Shown here in pieces: positions 48,807 through 57,700 of a stretch of DNA of 64,000 nucleotides; the first letter of the stretch is position 1; each line of letters starts with the position of its first letter. The position numbers and the translations under genes are program-made. The stretch is from Aneurinibacillus tyrosinisolvens (GTDB lineage: Bacteria > Bacillota > Bacilli > Aneurinibacillales > Aneurinibacillaceae). The stretch covers positions 124,001 to 188,000 of the forward strand of contig NZ_BBWZ01000002.1 in NCBI RefSeq assembly GCF_001015055.1, read 5' to 3'. The notes under the pieces are model-generated. The model saw only the letters and a program-made list of their open reading frames with translations. It was not told the origin of the DNA and searched no databases.

Positions 48807-48832
48807 GCGGTGGTCCTTTCCGCAGGAACCAT
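48807..48832. repeat. Small hairpin fragment resembling element ends
   Basis: ggtcctttccgcaggaacc folds on itself (aggaacc with ggtcct, one bulge). cctttccgcaggaa recurs as the reverse complement at 16752-16765, and matches the ends of the dispersed elements loosely. Confidence 0.4.
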
Positions 48833-48871
48833 TACTTTTAGTGCGAATACGACAAATTTAATATTATATTA

Positions 48872-49528
48872 TTAATTAGGATATGAAGCCAATATTCTGA
48901 CTCCTGGGCTCGTATGTAATCCAATGACTTGTGGATATTCGACCCCTTTCCACGGAGTGGCTAAACCTATGCATAAGTAAATATCATCAAGGTTCCCAGT
49001 TGCATTCCCATTTATAACATGAGGAATCCACCTGCAATCCTTTACGATATAATCTCCCATTCTAGTATGTGGGTTAGTTATATTAAATGAATTACTCGTA
49101 AAACTCATTAAAGGCCTAACCTTATCATCATAGGTCTGGGTATAATGTTCAAAGCTATCTGCCTTTACTAAACAAAGACTTCTGCCCTTTGCATTAACAG
49201 TAGCTTTAAATGCTTGTTCATCTTCGTGCTTATCGCTAAGAAAGTCTATTAATTGGTCATTCGTTAATCTCTTTTTCAAAGTAAGATTTGAGGCATGGAT
49301 ATCCTCTGTATGATTAGGATACTGGGTTTTGTTTGGAGCTTGGCCTGTAAATTCTAAAACGTCTCCTGGCCTTAAAAAACCATTATTTTTTGCACTAATT
49401 TGCTGTGCTTTCCAAAAACGGCTAGGCCCAGTGGCAGGGATAGGTCTTACCCATTGTCCATCCGGAGTCATACCGGCAATACAGTATTCATCAAACGCTT
49501 TAGTGACGGCCAAGATACAAACTTCCAT
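48872..49528 (-). CDS. Likely dual OB-fold protein in a DUF488 cassette
   Basis: A 218-residue protein (MEVCILAVTKAFDEYCIAG opening, split here after AG). It has the features of the dual OB domain family that is often annotated next to DUF488 genes: WVRPIPATGPSRFWKAQQ and GFLRPGDVLEF in the first half, GDYIVKDCRWIPHV and IYLCIGLATPW in the second, each half strand-rich. OB folds commonly bind nucleic acid. It is the third gene of a tight minus-strand unit, 11 bases after the DUF488 gene. Ribosome site tagggg ga before the ATG. AT-rich compared with its neighbours. Function not established. Confidence 0.65.
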   Translation of the reverse strand: MEVCILAVTKAFDEYCIAGMTPDGQWVRPIPATGPSRFWKAQQISAKNNGFLRPGDVLEFTGQAPNKTQYPNHTEDIHASNLTLKKRLTNDQLIDFLSDKHEDEQAFKATVNAKGRSLCLVKADSFEHYTQTYDDKVRPLMSFTSNSFNITNPHTRMGDYIVKDCRWIPHVINGNATGNLDDIYLCIGLATPWKGVEYPQVIGLHTSPGVRILASYPN

Positions 49529-49539
49529 TAAAATTCCCC

Positions 49540-49986
49540 CTAAAATAAATGAACGATGTCTACCTTTTTATCTATATGGTTCTGGATGTACTCAGCAAGC
49601 AACCTACGGTGGCAGTGATGTGGCTTATCTTCACTGCATAGAAAGCAAACTCTTTTATCCTCTAATATTTCAGGAATTCTAGTTTCTATTTTTCTCTTAT
49701 ATAGAAGCTCTATATAATGTTTTTCATACTCACCCCATGTGATTGCTTTTTTCTTATAACTAGTTAAAATTTCCTCTGTAGGTGCTAAGGAAACGTCATG
49801 GCGATAGTCTATATTAACTAATTCCATAATATACTCTAAATCACCTTTTTTGGAAAATCCCGACAATTGCGAAGTGTTATTTAATCTAGTGTCGATTAAT
49901 CGATTAATATTTCCTTCCTGTAAAAAATCAACAAATTGCCGCAAAGACTTTTTCGAAAAACCCAGTGTGTAAATTTGAAAATTCAA
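49540..49986 (-). CDS. DUF488 family protein
   Basis: A 148-residue DUF488 protein. It opens IYTLGFSKKSLRQFVDFL and has the family's conserved RLIDTRLNNTSQLSGFSKK near 35 and the signature CFLCSEDKPHHCHRRLLAEYI near 112-132. The paired cysteines and CHR motif suggest a metal or catalytic centre acting on nucleic acid or nucleotides, but no reaction is established for the family. Starts with TTG (49986) after ggagggg. Second gene of the cassette. Confidence 0.85.
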   Translation of the reverse strand: MNFQIYTLGFSKKSLRQFVDFLQEGNINRLIDTRLNNTSQLSGFSKKGDLEYIMELVNIDYRHDVSLAPTEEILTSYKKKAITWGEYEKHYIELLYKRKIETRIPEILEDKRVCFLCSEDKPHHCHRRLLAEYIQNHIDKKVDIVHLF

Positions 49987-49998
49987 TTAAACCCCTCC

Positions 49999-50439
49999 TT
50001 AGAATAATGTTATCTGTTCTACAAGAACAGGGTTTAACTCCTCTGCTTTCACTCCATAGGGAAGAAAAAACTCTCCAACAAGCCTTCTATGGCAATATCG
50101 ATGATCTGCACAGAAACAAATTAAAACTACGTTTTTACCTTGTAAAAGTTTTTTATATACATCCCTGAGACTGCGTATCTTTTCATCAGTTTCTAATTCT
50201 TTAGAGAATAAATTTTCATATTCAGGCCACCATTCTTTAGGTGGCTTACCTTTCCAGCTACGAATAAAGCGTTTGAAAAGTTCTGGAGAAGGAGATAAAT
50301 TTTTAACTATTACAGTATCTGGTAAATCGTAGCCCGCTCGAGTTATTTGCCAAAGTTCCGCCTCAACTTTTAAATTTTTTAGCCCGGCAGGATTGGTAGT
50401 ATATAGCTTGCCGGGTGGGGTAGGATGCTTTTTGGACAA
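49999..50439 (-). CDS. DUF488-like protein, divergent paralogue
   Basis: A 146-residue protein with the same C-terminal signature in shorter form, LICFCADHRYCHRRLVGEFFL (near 106-126), and a different N-terminal half (KLYTTNPAGLKNLKVEAELW, KPPKEWWPEYENLF). It fits the DUF488-related group that keeps CxDxxxCHRR. Starts with TTG (50439) after ggagtga. First gene of the cassette, 12 bases before the next, so co-transcribed. Two different DUF488 proteins in tandem suggest a heteromer or division of labour. Confidence 0.8.
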   Translation of the reverse strand: MSKKHPTPPGKLYTTNPAGLKNLKVEAELWQITRAGYDLPDTVIVKNLSPSPELFKRFIRSWKGKPPKEWWPEYENLFSKELETDEKIRSLRDVYKKLLQGKNVVLICFCADHRYCHRRLVGEFFLPYGVKAEELNPVLVEQITLF

Positions 50440-50488
50440 AGTAACTCACTCCTTTGATTTTTACTCAAGTATAACATAGTCAATAATA

Positions 50489-50529
50489 CAAAGCCCCCTT
50501 AGTGTTTGAATGAACGCTTGGGGGCTTTG
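50489..50529 (-). terminator. Hairpin after the toroid-protein gene (minus strand)
   Basis: caaagccccc (50489-50498) with gggggctttg (50520-50529), extended inward by agtgtt/aacgct. Lies between the 481-residue gene and the DUF488 cassette, both on the minus strand. Confidence 0.75.
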
Positions 50530-50548
50530 CTCTTATAGGATATGTTTT

Positions 50549-51994
50549 TTACAGCGGGCGGGTGTTATAGCCTTCTATCTTATTTTTATCCATCCACCTC
50601 TTCTTGCTTGCCATCAGGTCGGCTAGATCTGGATCCGTACTTCCCTTCACGGTTTTAAGCAGCCGCTGCGCCTCCCACAAATCGTTGTACGTGAGGATTG
50701 GATAGTCCGCTTTGATTCCTTTCCCGTCTTCATACGCATAGTTTAAATCGCCGTTCGGCTTTATCCAGAAGGATTTCGTATTTTTAATCCCGTACAGCAG
50801 CTTTTCCGCATACGTGCGATAGGCTTCGTTTTTTGTATCCAAATACATCTCCAGCAAATAGTTCATTTCCGCGAGCTGGTGGTTGAGAGACGTATGTGCG
50901 CGTTTGTGAGCACCTGGATGGCTGTAATCCGGAACAAGCCAGCCTTCCTGTTTCTCGCCTTTTACAGCTACATGCTCATCATCCGCATGCCGGATAAGCC
51001 AATCGGCGTACCGCCGGGAAGCTGCAAGGAATTCCGCGTCGCTGTATGCGTGGGAGCCCCGCAAGAGGGCAAGCGCATGGTCGGTATTAAACCGTGTATC
51101 ATAAAAATCGCCATCAATTTGATAATCCTTCCACAGCCAGTCCGAGCGAGGACCCGACTCCCAGTATCCGTCCGCATTCTGGTTCGCCAGCGTCGTCTTC
51201 AGCATAAGCCAGCCAAGGTCATCGGCGGCCCGGCTCCCGTCTTCCATCACAAATGCGTTGGCAGCATAGTTAATCGGGCTGCGCCAGTACACATCTTCCC
51301 CTGACGGCGTATAAGAAGGCGGTGTCTTCTCGTACATTCCGTCCCAGCTCCATTTGCGGTCGTTTCCGATGTTCACCCGCGTCCACTGGGCGGCAAGCTG
51401 TGCTTTGTTTAAATCGATCAGCTGATTTTTGGATTCCAGCGCCCATATTTCCCCGACAGCGTCGGGATGACGGGTGAAGCGGAGTGTCAGTATATATCCG
51501 TCGTTCGTCTTTGCAATACTAACGGGAGAAGATTTATATTCCTTCATGGTTTGGCGCTGTCCGGGCATGTAAGACGCCGGGTAACTCATTATCATATGGT
51601 AGCTGTCTGTCGAGAGGATGCCTGCGTATTCCGGAAGAGACCCGTTTTTAAGCGAAACCGTTTTTAGCTTTTTCGTCCCATCTATGTTTTGTGTGTATGT
51701 AAAGGTTCCGCCTGCGCCGGGGATTTTTAATTGAAATATGTAGGGCTGGCTTGTTTTGTCCGTAAAATGAAGCCGTTTTATCCAATACCTGTCTCCGTTT
51801 GGAAAGGCGGTGATTTTCGTTTCAATTTGTCCGTTGTCGATGGTGTCCGTTCGTGTCGTCTCTATTGGCGTCGGTGCTGGTGCATTTTCTGTCAGCGATG
51901 GTGTGTTGGCTGAGGTGTTTTCCGGCTGGGGAAAGGATAGGCTGCTAAATAAAAGAAGCAGGAAAACACCCATAGAAATTACTTTTTTTCTCAT
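50549..51994 (-). CDS. Secreted protein with an alpha/alpha-toroid-like C-terminal domain
   Basis: A 481-residue exported protein: signal peptide (MRKKVISMGVFLLLLFSS, ~28 residues), a Thr/Pro-rich linker, a beta-rich N-terminal domain (~45-250), then a helical domain with repeated Trp/Asp/His motifs such as DGYWESGPRSDWLW, FNTDHALALLRGSHAY and HTSLNHQLAEMNYLLEMY. This resembles the D-glucuronyl C5-epimerase C-terminal or glycoside-hydrolase toroids, so action on a surface or extracellular glycan is likely, though I cannot name the family. It diverges from the S-layer gene at 52300. Start ATG after aaaggagg. Confidence 0.6.
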   Translation of the reverse strand: MRKKVISMGVFLLLLFSSLSFPQPENTSANTPSLTENAPAPTPIETTRTDTIDNGQIETKITAFPNGDRYWIKRLHFTDKTSQPYIFQLKIPGAGGTFTYTQNIDGTKKLKTVSLKNGSLPEYAGILSTDSYHMIMSYPASYMPGQRQTMKEYKSSPVSIAKTNDGYILTLRFTRHPDAVGEIWALESKNQLIDLNKAQLAAQWTRVNIGNDRKWSWDGMYEKTPPSYTPSGEDVYWRSPINYAANAFVMEDGSRAADDLGWLMLKTTLANQNADGYWESGPRSDWLWKDYQIDGDFYDTRFNTDHALALLRGSHAYSDAEFLAASRRYADWLIRHADDEHVAVKGEKQEGWLVPDYSHPGAHKRAHTSLNHQLAEMNYLLEMYLDTKNEAYRTYAEKLLYGIKNTKSFWIKPNGDLNYAYEDGKGIKADYPILTYNDLWEAQRLLKTVKGSTDPDLADLMASKKRWMDKNKIEGYNTRPL

Positions 51995-52299
51995 GTGGTC
52001 CTCCTTTGCGGTGATGAACGTATCTTCTTCTTTTCCCTATTTAAACCGGATTCAATACGTTTGCCGGGAAAATGCTCAATTGTGCTTATGTCCAGCAGGG
52101 AAAAAGAAGGAGAAGAAGATAGCGAGCTGCATTAACACATATGGTAGTTGCAACTTTGTTCTTCCAATAAACGTCCTTTATAACACTAGGCTTACTAGCA
52201 GGCTAAAACAAGGCGAAAGTTTATGTAATACAGGAGGTTTTTAACAACTGTTAAAGAAACAGTATTTATATATAAGAGAGAAAAAGGGGAGAAAAAAAG
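51995..52299. promoter_or_regulatory. Divergent intergenic region upstream of two surface-protein genes
   Basis: 305 bases with no gene. It holds an imperfect hairpin, atcttcttcttttccct (52022-52038) against agggaaaa and agaagaagat in 52097-52120 with a 7-base insertion, and a dyad ttaaca-ac-tgttaa near 52244-52257, about 40 bases before the S-layer gene. Promoters must lie here for both directions, but I cannot assign boxes with confidence. Confidence 0.5.
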
Positions 52300-54726
52300 A
52301 TGCAAAAGAAACGGACAACCCTTTCGGTGCTCGCCTTGCTGATGGCGGCGGCAGCAGTTATACCGATAGAGATAGCAATGCCGCAGGCGGAGGCGGCGCC
52401 CGCAACAAGCTTTGTTTCCGGGAACGGTGGAATGCTTTATGCGTCGGCTGAAAGCACAACGGCCACATCGGACACCATATCGGTTACAGGCCTAACTCTA
52501 AATAAAACGGTTCTTACAATGACAGCGGGAGCACAGGCTGAGGTGCTTTCTCCGATATTTACCCCCAATAATGCCACAGACAGACGAATTGCCTGGGGTT
52601 CCAGCAATTCAACTATAGCAACGGTCGATAGCAACGGCAGTGTGACGCCGATAGCTGCCGGTACGACGACCATTGTAGCTACTTCCGTTGAGGGCGGAAA
52701 AGTAGCATTCTGCCAGGTCACCGTAAATCCGGCTCCAGTCGCGCTGACAGGCTTCGATATTAATAAGAAGTCACTTTCCATGACCGCGGGGGGAAACACG
52801 GAAACGATAACGCCTATCTTCACCCCGGCAAACGCGACGAACAAAACGGTAACATGGTTATCAACCAATCCAGGCATCGCCAGCGTAAGCGCTAACGGAA
52901 TCATTACGCCACTAACAGCAGGCACAACCACAATCATCGCCACAGCAGCCGGAAACAGCCGATCTGCTACGTGCGAAGTTACCGTCTCAGGTGTAAGTCC
53001 AAGCGGAATTACCTTAAACAAAACAAATCTTTACCTTACGGCAGGAAGTTCCAGCGAAACGCTCACAGCTACCGTAACACCATCGAATGCGACAAATAAA
53101 ACGGTAACATGGACCTCCAGCAATACAAGTGTGGCAACGGTAAACAGTTCGGGAACGGTCACCCCTATAGCTGCAGGAACAGCGACGATTACGGCTTCAA
53201 CTGCCAATGGAACGAAAACAGCCGCCTGTACGGTTACTGTATCATCTGCCAGCACAAGCATATCGGGTTTTAACGTCTACCGCACAGGAGATTCAAGTAT
53301 AGAAATGCGCTGGAGCGGGACAAGCGGAAGCGTGAACGTGGAGGTCAAAAGAAGGGGCGACGATACGAGAGTCGATTCGCGCACCACGAGCAGCCGCAGC
53401 ATTTCCTTCAGCGGCTTGTCTTATGATACAGAATATACTGCATACGTAGACGGACGCTACATGCAGTCGTTTACCATTCGAAACATGTCTTCCCACTCGG
53501 ATCCGACAAACGTGCGGGTGAAGAAGACGGCCAGCCAAAGTGTGGAGGTTACATGGAGCAGTACGAGTGGGGATGTTCTGGTTGAACTAAAGAGAAGAAA
53601 TGAAAGCTATACAACGTCTTCAAGGACGGCAAGCAGCCGGAGTGCGTCCTTCAGTGGATTAGACGAAAGCACACAGTATGAAGTTTACATAGACGGGGAG
53701 TATATGACTTCGTTTACGATTCGGGATCTATCAGATGATAGTGAGGCTCGTAATGTTGTAGTGAGAAAAAATGGCTCTTCCATAGCTGAAATAAGCTGGG
53801 AAGGCACAACGGAAGAAGTGCATGTTGAAATCAAAAGACGGTCGGACAATACGGTTGTCGACGCACGCTGGACAAGCAGCCGCAGCGCCTCTTTCGGCAG
53901 CCTTTCGCCCAATATAGAATACGCAGTCTACATTGATGGTGTATATATGGATTATTTTACGCTCGATGGGACCTCCCAGCAGCAGCCGCAGGGTCTTACG
54001 GTTAGACAGAATGCAGCGGGGCATTCTGCTGAACTCTCCTGGTCCGGTACAAGCGGCTCAGCGGAAGTTATGGTCGTCCATGAAGGTTACCCGATATCTA
54101 GCATTAAAACATCTGATTTAAAAACCACGGTTTATGGGCTGCAGGGAGGCCAGCAATACATCGTCTACATCAATAATCAGTACATAGGTAGTTTTGTTTT
54201 CGAACAGGCGTCCCTTTTTAGAGATGTGCAGAGGCACTGGGCACAGGCGCCTATCGAGCAACTGGCGCGCAGTGGTGTCATCAGCGGATTTCCTGACGGG
54301 ACTTTCAGGCCCAACGCTGCTGTAACGAGGGAACAATTTGTCATTATGCTGGTGAAAGGCATGAAGTATCCGCTAAGCAATCCGAAAAATACAAGCTTTA
54401 AGGATATTCCTGCTAACCATAGAACAGCCCAGCACATTTATACCGCCGTGCAGAAAGGGATACTTGTTCCAAAAGAATACGGCAGCTTATTCTCTCCTTT
54501 AAAACCAATAACAAGGGAAGAGATGGCGGTTATGGTTGCCCGGGCAGTAAAATACGCTGCCGACGAAAGAGCGCTGCCATTCAGAGATAAAAACAATATA
54601 AAAAATAAAGGGCTGGTAGGAGCGGTTGTGAAGAGAGGAATTCTGAAGGGGCTTCCGGACAATACGTTCCGTCCTGCCAATACGCTGACACGGGCGGAGG
54701 CTGCGGCTGTAATCAGCAGAATATAA
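52300..54726 (+). CDS. S-layer-type surface protein: three Big_2 domains, four Fn3-like repeats, three SLH domains
   Basis: An 808-residue secreted protein. Signal peptide ~1-31 (AEAAP). Three bacterial Ig-like Big_2 domains at ~62-142, 148-228 and 233-314, each with the LTAGSSSETL / NATNKTVTW / AAGTATITA pattern. Four ~78-residue Fn3-like repeats at ~322-637, each carrying a WSGTSG ... EVKRR ... YVDG pattern. Three SLH repeats from ~637 (LFRDVQRHWAQAPIEQL, then PITREEM, LTRAEAA). The SLH part binds pyruvylated wall polymer, so the rest projects outward as an adhesin or structural spacer. Start ATG after aaggggag. Confidence 0.9.
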   Translation: MQKKRTTLSVLALLMAAAAVIPIEIAMPQAEAAPATSFVSGNGGMLYASAESTTATSDTISVTGLTLNKTVLTMTAGAQAEVLSPIFTPNNATDRRIAWGSSNSTIATVDSNGSVTPIAAGTTTIVATSVEGGKVAFCQVTVNPAPVALTGFDINKKSLSMTAGGNTETITPIFTPANATNKTVTWLSTNPGIASVSANGIITPLTAGTTTIIATAAGNSRSATCEVTVSGVSPSGITLNKTNLYLTAGSSSETLTATVTPSNATNKTVTWTSSNTSVATVNSSGTVTPIAAGTATITASTANGTKTAACTVTVSSASTSISGFNVYRTGDSSIEMRWSGTSGSVNVEVKRRGDDTRVDSRTTSSRSISFSGLSYDTEYTAYVDGRYMQSFTIRNMSSHSDPTNVRVKKTASQSVEVTWSSTSGDVLVELKRRNESYTTSSRTASSRSASFSGLDESTQYEVYIDGEYMTSFTIRDLSDDSEARNVVVRKNGSSIAEISWEGTTEEVHVEIKRRSDNTVVDARWTSSRSASFGSLSPNIEYAVYIDGVYMDYFTLDGTSQQQPQGLTVRQNAAGHSAELSWSGTSGSAEVMVVHEGYPISSIKTSDLKTTVYGLQGGQQYIVYINNQYIGSFVFEQASLFRDVQRHWAQAPIEQLARSGVISGFPDGTFRPNAAVTREQFVIMLVKGMKYPLSNPKNTSFKDIPANHRTAQHIYTAVQKGILVPKEYGSLFSPLKPITREEMAVMVARAVKYAADERALPFRDKNNIKNKGLVGAVVKRGILKGLPDNTFRPANTLTRAEAAAVISRI

Positions 54727-54772
54727 CTTTTTCCGGTTCCCGCTAATCTTCCCGTGCAGAATTTCCGATAAC

Positions 54773-57700
54773 TTGAAAAGGAAGAAAGTAAAACAACAGG
54801 GGGGGAAACCATGTTTTCCGTTTTCGAAAACCACGGCATTAACGCTTGTATTGCTGCTGGCGATTTCCGGCATCCTGCCTTCTATCGCTTCGGTCGTATA
54901 TGCAGCAAACTATTTTGATCTTGACCAGAACGAAGTCGAGAGCGCTCTTACTGCTCAATCACCATACAACTATACGCAATCCACCATTGATTTATCAGGG
55001 AAATTAATTAATGGTGTGGCCGATAGTGACTTATCAGTGAAAGTTGAGCAAATCTTGCTGAATGGTACGACAGAAAAAGTAGTAAACACAAACAATCAAA
55101 AAATGGCTTCGCCCCAGCCAGGGAAGTTTGAGGCGCTGGGTGTCCCTTTATATGACGGACTTAATAAAATTACACTCTCCGGAAGCATTGGAAGCGGGCA
55201 GAGAGGCGAGCAGTCGCATTATATTTTCTACAACAGCAATATCTCCCTGCAAGGTGTTAAAGCTTTTGCCGGTTCGAACGAGTACATTCTGTCTGAGTCA
55301 ACGGCAGTAACGGTTTCCCAGCAGACGATTTCTCTGGAGGTTACAGCGTTGAATGCCGAAGAAGTCATTATAAATGGCAAAAACGCGGCTCCTGTCGGCC
55401 AGTCTAAGTTTGTATCTACCCTCATCACCCTTCAACCGGGGAGAAATGATATTACGATCACATTGAAGAACCGCACAACGGAACGTCCGTATACAAGAAC
55501 GATCCACTTCTTTGATGGAAAGAATTTGTTTGTTGATGCGAACGTAAATGTGAAGAAAATAGACGGCAGCTATACGGGTGACCAGGCGCTTATTAATAAC
55601 GAGCCAACCTTTAATGTCGACTTTAGCAATGGCACGAACAATATTACCGCCGATTTTAAAGGGAAATTGCTGCTGCCTGCTTCACTTGCATTCAATGCAG
55701 GCAATCTTGATATCTCATTAAATGGCACGCCGATTACAACCGGAATTACACTTGGTTCTCCTCAGCCGCAGGGCGACTCCTATACAACATATGATCTTAC
55801 AATTACCGGTCTGCCGCTGCAGCCGCCAGGCACAAATAAAGATTTCCGCCTGAAAATCGGAACACAAAATTTATCGGTCAGTACGACATATGAAACATTC
55901 TTTAATTTTCATCTTAAAAACGACAGCATGCGCATGGTAACCGGAGTAGATTGGATAAAGAATTATCCAGATGGCCCGCGTGTTCCTTTAAGCAGTACAA
56001 CAACGACCGTTATCCCTAATTCTGAAGTATACCTGGCGGTAAAAACGAACCGACCTGTCCCGGCAACACCGGGCACTCCGGTAACCGATTGGCTTGCACT
56101 GGACATCCCTTATGGTGGAAGCGGTATGACGATTGCCGGAGTAAGCAACACGACAAATGAAGTAATTATTCAGGTTACAGGGATCCCGGAAGGAACGCAT
56201 TCCATTTCGTTTCATGACAAGGCTGTAACGGATTCTAATTATTACTTTGTCGGAAATATCAGCTATGCTTCTAATTCAGGCATCATTTTCAAAAACATGT
56301 CAGATGGTATGACGTTTACAACGACGGACAAGCCGAACAAGCTCGTGTTTGAATTAAACAATATGCCGACCGGCTATGACTTAAATGCTTCGGGATCCTC
56401 CCTGCAACTCGGGAATATTGAGCTGCTTCCGGCAACGTATAATTCCAGCACGAAGGAATATACGGTTGACCTGACAGGAACGAGGGAGTTAAGGTCCGGA
56501 GAGAACAAATTTGTTTTCGCATTGAAAAACAATCAGAAGCTCATCACTACAAGGGCGCTTTCTGTCTATGTTATCGATGATAAGATTCCAAAGATCTACA
56601 TTTTCAAGCCAACGTCTTCCAATACTACAAGACCGGATGTAACAAGCAAGCAATCGCTTGCGGACAGTGCCGGTATTAGCTACAACTTCAGCACAAACCA
56701 GCATACGACAACGAAAACAGCGTTTGATGTTATGATTAAAGCAGACCAGGTTCGTGATTTGTTGTTAACGATGGACGGGAAAGACCTGCTAAAAACGACA
56801 GGGCCGATTCCTGAAGGAACAACAGACGCAGATGTTAAGGCAAACATTCCAAGTACAACCCTGTCTGTCGACGGGAAGACGTATGATGTAGACCGGGCGT
56901 ACGTACCGAGTGGAAGCGATGCTGGCCTGTACCTTCGCATCCGGGATGTCAACTTTGTGAATGATGTAGGAACACGTTCGCTTGTCCTGCGTATTACAAA
57001 CCATAAGGGCGCCCAAACGGTTGCTAACATGGTGGTAACAAGGGAATTCACACCGTACACGATTATCTCTCCAAAGCCGACCGAGGGAAGCAATATCGTT
57101 GTGACAAAAAACTTCGTAAATCTTGAGATTTACGCTGAAAAAGCTGACGCTGTTATGATCGGAAAAGATAAGGCAACAACGATACCGGAAAAGCCGGACC
57201 ATTTCTTGTATGAGTATGATACGTTAAAGCCAGGTAAGGACAACGTCATTAAGTTCACGGTTGTTCGCGGTAAAGACAAAATAAACGGACAGGTTAATGT
57301 TTATTATGCAAACAGTGAACTAGTGGGTGCGATGTTCCGGGGACCGTTTAAAACAAAAATGGATGCGTTCAGCAAAAAACTGTCGCTTTCCTTCCCAAAA
57401 GACACGTATCTGAAAACAAAGCAGGCTCGTGATGCATCTGAAATGGGGACAAACGAGATTCTCAAGAACCAGAAGCTCTTATTCGGGATTGCTGATTTGA
57501 AAGACGGCATGGTTGAACACGTAACAGATGACGGTCATGTCATTAGCCCGTCATCTGCACTAACGTCTAGATTCTCCACGATTCCACGGACATTTGTGCC
57601 TGCCAGCGATATTTACTGGATTAGCGGAGGGCTCGCCGACGTAGGGAACGACCCGTCGGATTCCATCTATAAGCGGGCGCTTAATGGATTGACACCGTAC

